Below, one piece after another: positions 1 through 9,069 of a DNA stretch of 64,000 nt (position 1 is the stretch's first letter; each line of letters begins with the position of its first letter). The position numbers and the translations under genes are program-made. The notes below the pieces were generated by a model. It made no database searches. It was given only the letters and a program-made list of their open reading frames with translations, and had not been told where the DNA came from. Location of the stretch: NCBI RefSeq assembly GCF_013694095.1, contig NZ_JACEFB010000002.1, positions 434,001 to 498,000 of the forward strand, read 5' to 3'. This stretch comes from Thermogemmata fonticola. Lineage in GTDB: Bacteria; Planctomycetota; Planctomycetia; Gemmatales; Gemmataceae.

Positions 1-488
1 GATTGCTGGAGGCCATAGTGCCGTTGGTCCGCTATCACGCCGGGGGAGACATCCGCCAAGTGAGCCAGCGGGCTAGGGATGCGGCTATCTTCGAGATCGA
101 GTACCGGGATGGTTTGCGTGCCTTCGTGGTCATGCCCAATGGTTGGATTTATGAGAACGAGGGCGGGTCTTTCTACTTTGCCGGCCTGCGCCGTGGGTCG
201 GCTGATCCGGACGTGTGCCAATTTTACTTGCAGCAACCCGACCCATTTGCCCATTTTGCCGAACTGACGAAAGCGATCGACCATCTCATGCAGACTACTC
301 ATCCCCCCTATCCCGTGGAAAGGACGCTGTTGACGACGGGGATTCTCGATGCCGCCATGACCAGCCGGTACGAAAAGGGGCAGCGCCAAACCACGCCGCA
401 TTTGCGGGACATTCGCTATGCCGCCAGTGACTGGAAGCATGCGCAAGGACCGATTCCCCCGGCGGCAGGCAAGAAGGCCGATCGCTAA
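1..488 (+). CDS. C-terminal part of an uncharacterised protein (5' end outside window)
   Basis: The frame is open from the first bases of the window and ends at a stop at 486-488, so only about the last 161 residues are present. The TTG at position 3 is unlikely to be the true start. The visible part is soluble, with no membrane segment. It has a run reading PYPVERTLLTTGILDAAMTS that resembles, from memory, the C-terminal end of planctomycete proteins of the Gfo/Idh/MocA oxidoreductase type. That likeness is weak and the catalytic part is missing, so no function is assigned. The TPR gene follows on the same strand after about 70 bases. Confidence 0.6.
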   Translation, partial: LLEAIVPLVRYHAGGDIRQVSQRARDAAIFEIEYRDGLRAFVVMPNGWIYENEGGSFYFAGLRRGSADPDVCQFYLQQPDPFAHFAELTKAIDHLMQTTHPPYPVERTLLTTGILDAAMTSRYEKGQRQTTPHLRDIRYAASDWKHAQGPIPPAAGKKADR

Positions 489-561
489 GGCCATCAAGCC
501 CAGAGGAAGTGCCGAGATCGCTACAATGCTTCTGGGAGGAAACGGCCAAAAGGAGACGCTC

Positions 562-1725
562 ATGATGGAGCGATGGCAGCGGTGGGTCAGCCTGCTGGCG
601 GCGGTCATCGTGGGAATCAGCGGGGCGGGAAGGGGCCGGGCCTCCTTACCCTCGGAGGATCCGCGTTTTGTGGTGGGAGATAGCAGCGGAATTCATCCGT
701 TGCCGTTCGAGGAGTTTTACCGCCGCTTAGGCATCTTGATGAACGTGCGGGATGAGCGGTTGCGGGACGGACAGCCCAATCCGGATCGGCAGGCATTTCT
801 CCAGCGTGTCCAACAGTGGGGCCAGCAACCTGCTTCCAACGGTCGGGAAGCGGCGATGCGAGCGGCGGACCTGCTGCGGCTGGGGAAGATCGACGCGGCC
901 CTAAATGTCCTGTCTCCCCGGCTGCGCGACCCCCGCCCTGATTACTTCGTGGCTATCGTCCTGGGGCATATCTACGCCGAACGCGGGGACTGGAAAACTG
1001 CCCTCCGGTATCACCAGGAAGGATTGCTCGATGCCCGCTTCCCCTCCCAAGTTCCTGGCTTGAACGAGCGGCAGAGAGAGTGGTGGGAAAAACTCGACCG
1101 GGACTATGTGCCGCATTATTACCGCTTGCGGCTGCAAGAGGCGGAAGAGCGCCAAGGGAAAACGCCGGCGGAGTTGGCCCGCTTGGCGGAAGAGGAGCAA
1201 GTGCTCGGCCTGTTTCCCTTGCCGGAACGTGGACAGGCTTCAGTGCAACCGGTGCGCTTTGTCAATGATAACGGCGAGTACGAACCGGGTCGCTTGGCTG
1301 CTGCAGAACGAGCAAAGTTGCCCCCGGATGCCTTGGCTATCGTCCAGCAGATGCTCTTCTGGTATCCCGGCGATACGCGCCTATTCTGGCTGCTCGGCGA
1401 GTTGTACGCGGCGGAGGGGAATGTCGATGCCGCCTTTCAGATCTTCGATGCCTGCACCTGGGGCAGGCAATATGGCAACCGCCGCCTGCTCATGGAACAC
1501 CGGCACGTGGTGGACACCCTCCGTCAGCGGCAGGCCGCATCCCGCAGTCCTGCTGATGAACCGTTGCTGGGGCCCTCCTCGCCTGAACCTGCCGCTCCCG
1601 AAGAGCCGGCGCCGATCAGCATGCGGTCGATCGCCCTGTATTTCGTACTTGTCGGCCTCGTGGCCTTGGTAGCGTTGGCACGGGCTGTAGCACGCCGTAG
1701 GGGGCGCGGGCCACTCCACCGCTAG
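562..1725 (+). CDS. Secreted, C-terminally anchored TPR-like protein
   Basis: A 387-residue protein of unknown function. The ATG at 562 is preferred over the longer open frame (back to 418) because an AAAAGGAG-type ribosome site lies just upstream and the start gives a clean signal peptide (residues 1-27, basic then hydrophobic). The middle contains helix pairs resembling tetratricopeptide repeats, for example around GDWKTALRYHQEGL and again in the LFWLLGELYAAEGN region. A charged, proline-rich linker follows, then one hydrophobic segment near the C-terminus ending in basic residues. It would therefore sit outside the cytoplasmic membrane, anchored at its C-terminal end. TPR proteins usually bind partner proteins; no partner is evident. 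The gene converges on lexA. Confidence 0.7.
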   Translation: MMERWQRWVSLLAAVIVGISGAGRGRASLPSEDPRFVVGDSSGIHPLPFEEFYRRLGILMNVRDERLRDGQPNPDRQAFLQRVQQWGQQPASNGREAAMRAADLLRLGKIDAALNVLSPRLRDPRPDYFVAIVLGHIYAERGDWKTALRYHQEGLLDARFPSQVPGLNERQREWWEKLDRDYVPHYYRLRLQEAEERQGKTPAELARLAEEEQVLGLFPLPERGQASVQPVRFVNDNGEYEPGRLAAAERAKLPPDALAIVQQMLFWYPGDTRLFWLLGELYAAEGNVDAAFQIFDACTWGRQYGNRRLLMEHRHVVDTLRQRQAASRSPADEPLLGPSSPEPAAPEEPAPISMRSIALYFVLVGLVALVALARAVARRRGRGPLHR

Positions 1726-1760
1726 TTGCCGGAACCGCTAGGAGCCGAACCCTTGCTTGG

Positions 1761-1787
1761 CTTGGTAAAGGCGGCTTCCTTGCCAAG
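1761..1787. terminator. Possible bidirectional hairpin between converging genes
   Basis: CTTGGTAAAGG at 1761-1771 can pair with CCTTGCCAAG at 1778-1787, with one bulge and a six-base loop. It lies between the converging TPR gene and lexA. There is no clear U-tract, so termination is only a guess from position. Confidence 0.25.
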
Positions 1788-1875
1788 CTCCCGCGGCCTT
1801 GCAGAAGCGGGCAAAGTTGCGGCGGGAGACCAGTTCGTGGAGGAAAAAACCCACGCAGCCGGAGACGCCAGCCGC

Positions 1876-2517
1876 TCAATACTTGCGGATGACACCTTCG
1901 AGCACGCCCAGAATCTGGATTTCGTGTTTGGCAGGATTGACGATGATCGGTTCCATCTGGTCGTTCATCGGTTCGAGGCGAATCTGGTCCCGCCGGCGGA
2001 AGTATTTTTTCAGGGTCATGGCCTTGTCGATCATGACGACGACTTTATCGCCATTGTCGCAGGATTCCTTGCGGCGGATGACGACATAATCGCCGTCCTG
2101 GATGTGGCCGTCGATCATGGAGTGGCCGCGGACTTTGACCACAAACAGGTCATCGCCGCCGAAAAGGTCTCGCAATTCCAGGCGTTCCTGGATATTCTCG
2201 GCTTCGATGGCCTGACCGGCTGCCACGACGCCCAGATAGGGGAGGCTAAAACCCCCGGCGGTCACACCCGGAATGGAAATACCCCGGGCTTGCGCCCGCG
2301 GACGCTTCCCCTTGTTTTCGCTCTTTTTTTCACTGCGGTGAATGTACCCTTTCTTCTCCAGGGCCTTGAGATGGCACATGACCCCGTTGGGCGAGGCGAT
2401 CCCAAACTCGTCGCAAATGTCCCGAATCGCAGGGGGGAAGCCCTTCTCCTGAATGTGGCGAATGATGAAATGATAGATCGCCCGCTGCTTGTCCGTCAGT
2501 TTAGCCTGTTCTGCCAT
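1876..2517 (-). CDS. lexA: LexA, SOS-response transcriptional repressor
   Basis: 213 residues, close to the usual LexA length of about 200-210. The N-terminal winged helix-turn-helix (residues 1-70) has the typical LTDKQRAIYHFI start. The C-terminal S24 autoprotease domain has the Ala100-Gly101 cleavage site (in VVAAGQ), the nucleophile Ser133 (GHSM) and the general-base lysine Lys170 (TLKKY). All parts needed for RecA-stimulated self-cleavage are therefore present. LexA represses DNA-repair genes until DNA damage. The gene diverges from trpD, and a good sigma70-type promoter lies upstream. No palindrome that I could confidently call a LexA box was found there; planctomycete LexA sites are not something I can predict by eye. 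Confidence 0.96.
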   Translation of the reverse strand: MAEQAKLTDKQRAIYHFIIRHIQEKGFPPAIRDICDEFGIASPNGVMCHLKALEKKGYIHRSEKKSENKGKRPRAQARGISIPGVTAGGFSLPYLGVVAAGQAIEAENIQERLELRDLFGGDDLFVVKVRGHSMIDGHIQDGDYVVIRRKESCDNGDKVVVMIDKAMTLKKYFRRRDQIRLEPMNDQMEPIIVNPAKHEIQILGVLEGVIRKY

Positions 2518-2606
2518 AGACTGTACCTCCAGCCATACCCAATCTAGTACCGAATGCGTTCCGTGGATCCCGGATTTCGGTCATCACGGATACTGTTCTT
2601 GTAGAG

Positions 2607-2635
2607 ACTATAACATACGTCCATGATGAAAACAA
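2607..2635 (-). promoter_or_regulatory. Probable sigma70-type promoter of lexA
   Basis: On the minus strand there is a -35-like TTGTTT (2630-2635), a 17-base spacer and a -10-like TATAGT (2607-2612). It lies about 90 bases before the lexA start codon. Confidence 0.5.
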
Positions 2636-2786
2636 GTATAATCTGGAAAATTCGCCCAGAAATGTTCGGCGGTGCGGAAAAGGCGGATCGTGGTGGGGGA
2701 AAAGCCCGCCGCATCCCTGGAGGCGATGGTCGCAATACAGGCTGGACACTTAGGATAGGATTCGGGAATTTGCCGGAGGAGAGGCT

Positions 2787-3839
2787 GTGAATCGGGAACC
2801 GCCGCCCTGGTTTGGGGACGTGATGGCGCACCTTTTGGCTCGCCGGGATGTACCGGGGCCGTGGATGGTGGAAGCCGTTCGGGATATGGTGGCCGGTCGA
2901 GTGGGCGAAGTGTGGGGGGCCGCCTTCCTCGTGGCTTTGCGAATGAAAGGGGAAACTGCGGAGGAACTGGCGGCGTCCGCCGGGGTGCTCCGGGAACAGA
3001 TGATCGCCCTGACTCCCGTATCGGGACCGGTGTTGGACACCTGTGGCACGGGAGGCGATGAGAGCGGGACATTTAACATCAGCACGGCGACGGCTCTGGT
3101 GGTGGCCGGTGCTGGGGTGCCTGTCGTCAAGCATGGGAACCGGGCGGTCTCCAGTCGGTCGGGCAGTGCCGATGTTTTACGCGAACTTGGAGTGCCCATT
3201 GAAGGTGGGCCAGAATGGGCCCAGAAGTGTCTGGATCGCATCGGCTTTGCCTTCTGTTACGCCCCGCAGTTTCACCGTGGCATGGCCCATGTTGCTGCTT
3301 TGCGCCGCAAGCTGGGACTGCGCACGCTTTTCAACCTTCTCGGTCCTCTGGCCAATCCGGCCAGTGCACCGTATCAGTTGCTTGGCGTGGGAGCAGCGGA
3401 AATGCTCGATCCCCTCGCCGGTGCGCTGGCTCGATTGGGCACGACACGCCAAGCTTTGGTCGTTTGGAGTGAGGATGGACTCGATGAGGTGAGCCTGTCG
3501 GCCCCGACCCATGTCCGCCTTGTGCGTGGAGAGGGGTACGAATCCCGCCTCTGGCAGCCCCAGGATTTTGGCTTAGGGGTTGTCTCACGCGAGCAGATAC
3601 AGGCGGCCAATGTCCAAGAAAGTGCACAGGTCATCCGCCAAGTCCTAGCGGGGAAAGAGGGACCTGCCTGGAAGATGGTGGCGGCCAATGCCGCTGCGGC
3701 TTTGTGGGTGGCCGAACAGGTGACGGACTTACACGAAGGGGTGGAGCGAGCTATCGCCACACTACGGCAGGGGAGGCCCCGAGCAGTCCTGGAGCAACTC
3801 TGTCAGAGCGCCGCTTGGATCGAAGCCCCGGATCGCTAA
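2787..3839 (+). CDS. trpD: Anthranilate phosphoribosyltransferase
   Basis: Transfers phosphoribose from PRPP to anthranilate, the second step of tryptophan synthesis, in the cytoplasm. The 350-residue product matches the usual length. It carries the PRPP/Mg site GTGGDESGTFNIST (residues 87-100), the anthranilate-binding KHGNR (115-119), SSRSGSAD (122-129) and an acidic SEDGLDEVS loop in the C-terminal half. The start is a GTG at 2787 preceded by a strong GGAGGAGAGG site at 2775-2784. No other trp genes are adjacent, so the pathway is dispersed here. It is divergent from lexA. Confidence 0.96.
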   Translation: MNREPPPWFGDVMAHLLARRDVPGPWMVEAVRDMVAGRVGEVWGAAFLVALRMKGETAEELAASAGVLREQMIALTPVSGPVLDTCGTGGDESGTFNISTATALVVAGAGVPVVKHGNRAVSSRSGSADVLRELGVPIEGGPEWAQKCLDRIGFAFCYAPQFHRGMAHVAALRRKLGLRTLFNLLGPLANPASAPYQLLGVGAAEMLDPLAGALARLGTTRQALVVWSEDGLDEVSLSAPTHVRLVRGEGYESRLWQPQDFGLGVVSREQIQAANVQESAQVIRQVLAGKEGPAWKMVAANAAAALWVAEQVTDLHEGVERAIATLRQGRPRAVLEQLCQSAAWIEAPDR

Positions 3840-3977
3840 TCCTCGCTTAGTCCACATTTCCGGGCCAGCGATAGAGATCGGCGTGCATTGGCAAGCATCG
3901 AAGCTTTATGCGGCAGATCGGATGGGATTAGTGGACCGGAGTGTGAAGCGGGGAATAGAGAAGCGTGGTATCCCGGA

Positions 3978-4431
3978 GGGGTGAGCGGAGCGGCGTATAA
4001 GCCGGGTTCTGTTCCCGCCGCAGCGGGTGACGGTCATTCCTCTAGCCCTGCAGTTGCCCGCAGGGTCCAGCGGTCTACCCGGGGATCGAGCGGTCGGGCC
4101 AACCATCTCCCCTGCTTGACCTTGCTTCCGGTGGGGTTTGCCGAGCCAGCGGGTCGCCCCGCTGCTGGTGCGCTCTTACATTAAGGGCTTGCGCCCCGCA
4201 CCTTTTCACCCTTACCGGCCAGGTAGTATCGCGGCGAAAAAGCCCAGCGACTGGCCCAGCCGGCGGTATGCTTTCTGTTGCACTGTCCCTCTCGTTGGCG
4301 GCCCGGCCCGGGAGACTTACCGGTACCGTTACCGAGGGTGGGTGTTACCCATCACCGTGCCCTGTGAAGCCCGGACTTTCCTCCCCCTGCCGATGCAGGC
4401 GGCGACCGTCCCGCCGCCCCGCCTCACCCCC
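3978..4431 (-). ncRNA. rnpB: RNase P RNA (bacterial type A-like)
   Basis: Catalytic RNA that trims tRNA 5' leaders. On the minus strand the conserved P4 half GAGGAAAGTCCGGGC is at 4383-4369 and the complementary universal 3' half ACAGAACCCGGCTTA is at 4012-3998. A GAGAGGGACAGTG stretch typical of the P11/P12 region lies between. The ends pair: GGGGTGAGGCGGGGCGGCG at the 5' end (about 4430 down) against CGCCGCTCCGCTCACCCC at the 3' end (about 3995-3978), giving a long P1 helix. The length of about 450 nt is on the large side for type A RNAs. The ends are set by this helix and are approximate. Confidence 0.93.
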
Positions 4432-4559
4432 AAGGCATTCGCTATTTTACACCCTAACTTTTCGGAGTGTCAAAAGCCGCCAACGGATTCCGCTTTTTTC
4501 CCAAAGTTCTGGTTTCCCGAAGTTCTGGTCAACGGCGGAGAGAATTGCATGATAACGTC

Positions 4560-5603
4560 ATGAGTCTATGGCGCTGGACAGTAACCGAAGACGCCCCCCT
4601 CGCGTGGCAGCATTGTGCGGTAACGATCGGTAATTTCGATGCCGTGCATCGAGGGCACCAACTCCTTGCGGCGCGGACGCGATTCTGGGCGGATCGCCTG
4701 CCTGGACCCGCCCTGGCCCTCACCTTTGATCCGCCACCGCATCAAGTCCTCTTCCCCGGCTCGGAACGGCCGCCGCTAACCACGCTGGAAGAACGAGCGG
4801 CCTGCCTCGAAGACGCCGGAGTGGATCACCTCATTGTCCTCCAGACCACACGCGAGCTGTTATCCTGGGAAGCGGAGGAGTTTTTCCAAAAGGTGCTCGT
4901 TCAGCAGTTGCGAGCCAAGGCGCTTGTGGAAGGCCGAGATTTCCGCTTCGGCCGTCAGCGACGGGGGGATGTGATCCTGCTGGAACAATGGTGCCGCCAA
5001 GCCGGCTGCCACTTCGAGGTGGTTCCGCCAGTGCTTCATGAGGGGGTGCCGATTTCGAGCAGCCGAGTCCGCCAAGCCGTCGAGCAAGGGCAGGTCGAGT
5101 TGGCTCGCTTGCTTCTGGGCCGCCCCTATTCGGTCGCAGGCCAGGTTGTGGTCGGGGCACGCCGCGGACAAAGCCTCGGTTTTCCCACCGCCAATCTGGA
5201 CGGTATCCGGACCTTGCTCCCCGCTGACGGGGTATATGCCGTCCGGGTGTCCGAAGACCGATTCCACCGGAGGGAAACAACGGCCGGCTTGCCCCAAAAG
5301 GGAACTTTTGCCGCGACGGCGAATCCCGACAAGGCAGAGAGCAACAACCGTCCACCTCTGTTCCCCCGCCTTGGCGCAGCTCACATCGGTCCCAATCCCA
5401 CGTTCGGCGAACACCTACGGAAGCTGGAAGTGCACCTACTCGACTTCCAGGGCGATCTCTACGGGCAATCGCTGCGGGTCGAGTTCTTGGCCCGCCTGCG
5501 CGAGACCCGCCGCTTCCATTCTCCCGAAGAATTGAAAGAACAGCTCCAGCGGGACATCACAGCCGTCCGGCAATGGCAAGAGCCTGCGGAGAAGTCGATG
5601 TGA
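4560..5603 (+). CDS. ribF: Bifunctional riboflavin kinase / FAD synthetase
   Basis: Converts riboflavin to FMN and then to FAD. From the ATG at 4560 the product has 347 residues. That start is chosen because the open frame to 4467 runs into the rnpB side, and because GGCGGAGAG precedes 4560. The N-terminal nucleotidyltransferase domain has GNFDAVHRGHQ (24-34) and ISSSRVR, the RibF variant of the ISSTxVR signature. The C-terminal kinase domain has RRGQSLGFPTANL and later ANIGPNPTFGE-like AHIGPNPTFGEH. Between the kinase strands there is an extra stretch of about 40 residues, rich in charged and polar residues, not present in the usual family (about 310 residues). Confidence 0.93.
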   Translation: MSLWRWTVTEDAPLAWQHCAVTIGNFDAVHRGHQLLAARTRFWADRLPGPALALTFDPPPHQVLFPGSERPPLTTLEERAACLEDAGVDHLIVLQTTRELLSWEAEEFFQKVLVQQLRAKALVEGRDFRFGRQRRGDVILLEQWCRQAGCHFEVVPPVLHEGVPISSSRVRQAVEQGQVELARLLLGRPYSVAGQVVVGARRGQSLGFPTANLDGIRTLLPADGVYAVRVSEDRFHRRETTAGLPQKGTFAATANPDKAESNNRPPLFPRLGAAHIGPNPTFGEHLRKLEVHLLDFQGDLYGQSLRVEFLARLRETRRFHSPEELKEQLQRDITAVRQWQEPAEKSM

Positions 5604-5724
5604 AGACGTTTGCTATGCGCAAATGAGATGTCCTCTGCCAAGTAGGGGGTAACGGAGGTTGACATCGGCTTTGCACGGCTCGGATACTGCAAGGGATGGA
5701 AACAGGCAACGGAGGAAGGCAGTA

Positions 5725-5958
5725 ATGACGAGCGACTTGCGCGAACGGGTGGAGCAAACACTGCGACAGGAGTTGCTCCCAGGCCTGGGGGAGGGGATGG
5801 ACATCGAGGTGGTCGATGTGTCGAATGGCGTTGTCCAGGTCCGCTTTCCCGCGGCGTGTACCCATTGTCCGGGATCGATCCTGACTATTGTAACGTTATT
5901 GGAAGATGAACTTCGCAAGAAGATTCCGGAAGTGGAGGTCCTGGAAGTCGTGGCGTAA
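5725..5958 (+). CDS. NifU C-terminal-domain Fe-S scaffold protein
   Basis: 77 residues from the ATG at 5725, which has a GGAGGAAGG site. It consists only of the NifU-like C-terminal domain with the paired cysteines Cys45 and Cys48 (CTHCPGS). These proteins assemble or carry a [4Fe-4S] cluster between two subunits and hand it to target enzymes. The size matches stand-alone Nfu proteins. It lies downstream of ribF on the same strand, with a 121-base gap that could hold its own promoter. Confidence 0.88.
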   Translation: MTSDLRERVEQTLRQELLPGLGEGMDIEVVDVSNGVVQVRFPAACTHCPGSILTIVTLLEDELRKKIPEVEVLEVVA

Positions 5959-6097
5959 GCCATAATAACGTCAGTGTATCCGGAAGGGATGCATCTAGGA
6001 AGGAAGGCCCGACGGGACGGCTAGGTTGACGGACCGGCAAATCAGGAGAGGTGGCATGGACGGGTGATTGGCGGGCGCGGAAACGAGAGGCGAGGCT

Positions 6098-6931
6098 ATG
6101 TTTCTCGGCTACAACACCAACGGTTTTGCCCATCACCGGCTAGAAGATGCTATCGACATCCTGGCGGACTTGGGTTACGCCGGCGTAGCCTTAACTCTCG
6201 ATGTACATCACCTTGATCCCTTCGCGGACAATTTGGCGCAGCAAGTGGCCTGGGTGGCCCGACGCTTGAGCCGCCATCGCCTGCGCTGCGTGGTGGAGAC
6301 CGGAGCGCGTTTTCTGTTAGACCCCCGGCGCAAGCATCAGCCGACGTTGCTGAGCGGGACGCCGGAGGAACGGGCCATTCGCCTCGACTTTCTTAAGCGC
6401 TGCGTGGACATTGCCGCCGATCTAGGGGCGGACTGTGTGAGTTTGTGGTCCGGCGCGGCAGATGGACCCGCTCCAGAAGGAGTGCTGATGCTCCGCCTGG
6501 TGGACCGGTGCGAACGCCTTGCGGAATACGCGGTGCAGCGGAATGTCCGCTTGGCTTTTGAGCCGGAGCCGGGCATGTTCATCGACACCCTCGACCGCTT
6601 CGCCGCCTTCTACGAGCAACTCCGCCATCCTGCCTTGGGACTGACCCTCGACATTGGCCACCTAGTTTGCCAGGGGGAAGTGCCCGTCAGCGACCATTTG
6701 CGCCGTTGGAAGGACCTGCTGTGGAATGTCCATATCGAAGATATGCGCCGGGGACAGCATGAGCACCTATTTTTTGGGGAAGGGGAAGTCGATTTTGCGG
6801 ATGTCTTTGCCGGGTTGCGTCAAGCGGAGTACGGCGGCGGCGTGTACGTAGAACTGAGCCGGCACAGCTACGATGCCGTCGCCACCGCCCAGAAGGCTTA
6901 CACCTTTTTGCGTTCCTATCTGGAGAATTGA
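6098..6931 (+). CDS. Sugar phosphate isomerase/epimerase-family TIM barrel protein
   Basis: 277 residues from the ATG at 6098, which has a GAGAGGCGAGG ribosome site; a TTG at 6068 is less likely. The fold is the xylose-isomerase-like TIM barrel. Expected metal ligands appear in order: Glu in FEPEPG, Asp and His in LTLDIGH, His and Asp in NVHIEDM, and Glu in VYVELSR. Such enzymes isomerise or epimerise sugars or related compounds, but the substrate cannot be read from sequence. It lies downstream of the NifU-like gene on the same strand with a 139-base gap. Confidence 0.82.
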   Translation: MFLGYNTNGFAHHRLEDAIDILADLGYAGVALTLDVHHLDPFADNLAQQVAWVARRLSRHRLRCVVETGARFLLDPRRKHQPTLLSGTPEERAIRLDFLKRCVDIAADLGADCVSLWSGAADGPAPEGVLMLRLVDRCERLAEYAVQRNVRLAFEPEPGMFIDTLDRFAAFYEQLRHPALGLTLDIGHLVCQGEVPVSDHLRRWKDLLWNVHIEDMRRGQHEHLFFGEGEVDFADVFAGLRQAEYGGGVYVELSRHSYDAVATAQKAYTFLRSYLEN

Positions 6932-7100
6932 GCGGGGCTGACTTGGCCGGCCGAATATCACTCCGCCGGAGATAAGCCGCTAGCCGGCCAGATTTCGTGA
7001 GGCCGTGATTGCGTGGCCGAGCCGGCCTTCTCTCTGCAACTGAGGTGGCACAGCCGGACATCTATTAGCCCGGAAGCGGAGACACTCAGGAGCGGGGACT

Positions 7101-7793
7101 TCAAGGATTGCTGATGTCGCAGACCAGAGTGGCATAATGGCGGATCTGCTGGAAGGTCCGTCCGGCGTGTTCCCCTTTCTTGTCCTCGGTCCAGCGCGTC
7201 CAAACACCAAACCGGCCTGCAGTACGGAACACAGGAGTGTATCCTTCCTTGTCGGTCTTGACCGCTTGCTTGCTGCCGTCAGGGAGCAGTACGGTCGTTT
7301 CTGCCTCGGCTAGCGGCTTCCCTTGGCGCAGGACGCGGAAGCGAATCTCCCCGCTCTTGCCCTCGACGACAATCTCCAACGGCAGCTTTTCGCCAATCAC
7401 CGCACGCGGATCGTCTGCCTTCCCTAGGATCGCCTTGGGATAGTACACCAGCTTGAAAGGCGGTGCCTCCCCTTTTTGCAGCACGCCGTAATCAGTGGTC
7501 CCGTAAATGATGCGTAGCTCTCCCGCCGGTACGGTCACCTGATAGTAGCCGTTCCCTTTGGTCCATTGGAGGGCGGTCTCCTGTCCATCCGCATGGCGGA
7601 GTGTCAAGCGGGTCTGGGCAATTTTTTCGATGTTGACATTCGTATCCGGGCTGAGATTATCGCTGAAAACCACTGTGACTGCCTTTCCATTGCTATCCGG
7701 CACGATAAACGGGAAGTGTCCCCGTGCTGCCGCCAGATAGGTGAAAGCGAAGGCTAAGGCAGCTACAGCTTGCAGGCGAAAGCGGCTCGGCAT
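7101..7793 (-). CDS. Secreted DUF4198-like protein
   Basis: 230 residues. The ATG at 7793 is chosen over the longer frame because it follows GGAGGAG and begins a signal peptide (about residues 1-24, ending near AAARGHF). The mature part is beta-rich and begins HFPFIVPDS, typical of DUF4198 proteins, which are periplasmic and often near metal-transport genes. The C-terminal region reads like an Ig-like or CarboxypepD-type fold, with PDGSKQAVKTDKEGYTPV. No transporter is adjacent, so a metal role is only a family-level suggestion. The 166-base gap to the upstream M24-like gene is enough for a promoter. Confidence 0.75.
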   Translation of the reverse strand: MPSRFRLQAVAALAFAFTYLAAARGHFPFIVPDSNGKAVTVVFSDNLSPDTNVNIEKIAQTRLTLRHADGQETALQWTKGNGYYQVTVPAGELRIIYGTTDYGVLQKGEAPPFKLVYYPKAILGKADDPRAVIGEKLPLEIVVEGKSGEIRFRVLRQGKPLAEAETTVLLPDGSKQAVKTDKEGYTPVFRTAGRFGVWTRWTEDKKGEHAGRTFQQIRHYATLVCDISNP

Positions 7794-7959
7794 GGCCGGT
7801 ATCTCCTCCAGATGTCTTCTGATACAAGGGTAAAAGGGGCCAATCTCGTCGAGAGTATTGTTGGGAAAAGCGTTCCTTGCGAACAGGGGAACAGGTGAGC
7901 GGTTCTGCGGGCGGGATCGGAGAGCTTCGGTGAGCATCCAGTCAGGAGTGGTTTGGCTT

Positions 7960-9069
7960 TCAGCGGATGAGGATATCCGGGATGTCGTAATACGGTCCGC
8001 CGCGGACGGAGAGTCGGACAACCGGCCAATCTTCCGGCGGGGTTACCGGTACGGGTTGTTCGGTAGTGACGAGGAAGGTATCGACTAAGGCTGCGGGTCC
8101 GACGCGGGGTTGCCAGAGGATGGCCTGGCCGGCGAGGAGGGGTTCTTCCTGTCCAGCGCGGCGTAGCTCTTCGGCGGGATAGCGGCCGGTGCCGTAGCCA
8201 GGAGCGCTGAGCCGCCAGTCGTACTCGTAAGGTGTTTGGGCGAGAATGGGGCGTCCAGCGTGAGCAATGGCACCGAGAGTTTGCCCCGCTATGGTCAAAG
8301 AGCGAAACAGAGCGGCCAGGCGCAGGGCCAGTTCATAGGCCTGGCGAAACTCCGGGGGCGGCGGACCGAAACTAATCGTCCGGGAACAGGTGACATACAG
8401 CCCATCCCGCTGTCCGGTCGCCTGAATAGTGCAGGTACGGCGCAGCGGTGTGGAACCGAAACCGGCGCGGCGATATTTGGCTCCGCGATCATCGGCCACG
8501 ACACTCAGAACCGCTGGCTCGATTCCGTGCCGCAGGAGGCGGTGGCCAAGCTGGCCGGCGACTTCTGCTTCCGTCTCTCCGACGCCGCAATGCCGCCCGG
8601 TGGCTTCCACGGCATGGGCCACCGCTTGCCCTAACGCGCGATAGCTGTTTTGCTCGTATAACGACAGTTCCCGCACCAAGTAACGCAGGGGCAGCGTCAA
8701 CTGCGGTGCTCTGCCAATCGGCCGGTCGATGGCAATTTTTCGCCCTTGGGTCACACTCTCCAGCAGGCTCGCGCGCCCTCCCTCCCATTGCCACTCTTTG
8801 AGCTGGAATCCCAAGCGGTCGAGTTCCTCATCGAAGAGCCGCTGGCTATCGACATGGGAGCAAATCAACCAGCGCTGCCGCCCGTCGGTATAAATGACGG
8901 GACGCTCCGTATCCGCCAGGAGGCCGCGGACATTGAGGCCGACGGTGAACCAGCTCAGATGCACTGGCATCATCAGCAAGGCGGCCTCGCACCCCAGTTG
9001 TTGCAAGATGCTTAGCAGAGCCGCTTGGCGGGCATCGATTTCAGCACGGCGGGCAGCGATCGGGTCCAT
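7960..9069 (-). CDS. M24 (creatinase/aminopeptidase P) family protein, probably catalytically inactive
   Basis: 369 residues. The N-terminal half has a creatinase-type domain (residues 1-130, with WFTVGLNVRGLL) and the C-terminal half follows the pita-bread fold pattern. None of the five metal ligands of active M24 peptidases is found in its place. The first Asp motif reads CTIQATG, the second reads VTCSRT instead of SDxxRT, the His motif reads GYGTGRYP, the next Glu motif reads LWQPRVG, and the last reads ALVDTF where E-D-T is normal. The gene is full length with no frameshift, so it looks like a maintained pseudoenzyme rather than a decaying gene. Confidence 0.75.
   Translation of the reverse strand: MDPIAARRAEIDARQAALLSILQQLGCEAALLMMPVHLSWFTVGLNVRGLLADTERPVIYTDGRQRWLICSHVDSQRLFDEELDRLGFQLKEWQWEGGRASLLESVTQGRKIAIDRPIGRAPQLTLPLRYLVRELSLYEQNSYRALGQAVAHAVEATGRHCGVGETEAEVAGQLGHRLLRHGIEPAVLSVVADDRGAKYRRAGFGSTPLRRTCTIQATGQRDGLYVTCSRTISFGPPPPEFRQAYELALRLAALFRSLTIAGQTLGAIAHAGRPILAQTPYEYDWRLSAPGYGTGRYPAEELRRAGQEEPLLAGQAILWQPRVGPAALVDTFLVTTEQPVPVTPPEDWPVVRLSVRGGPYYDIPDILIR

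Noticed and set aside
1726-2547. 273-codon plus-strand open frame opposite lexA
   Set aside because: LexA on the other strand has all its motifs, and the plus-strand protein has no recognisable feature.
3888-4563. Open frames on the plus strand across the RNase P RNA region
   Set aside because: The conserved RNase P RNA elements on the minus strand explain this sequence.
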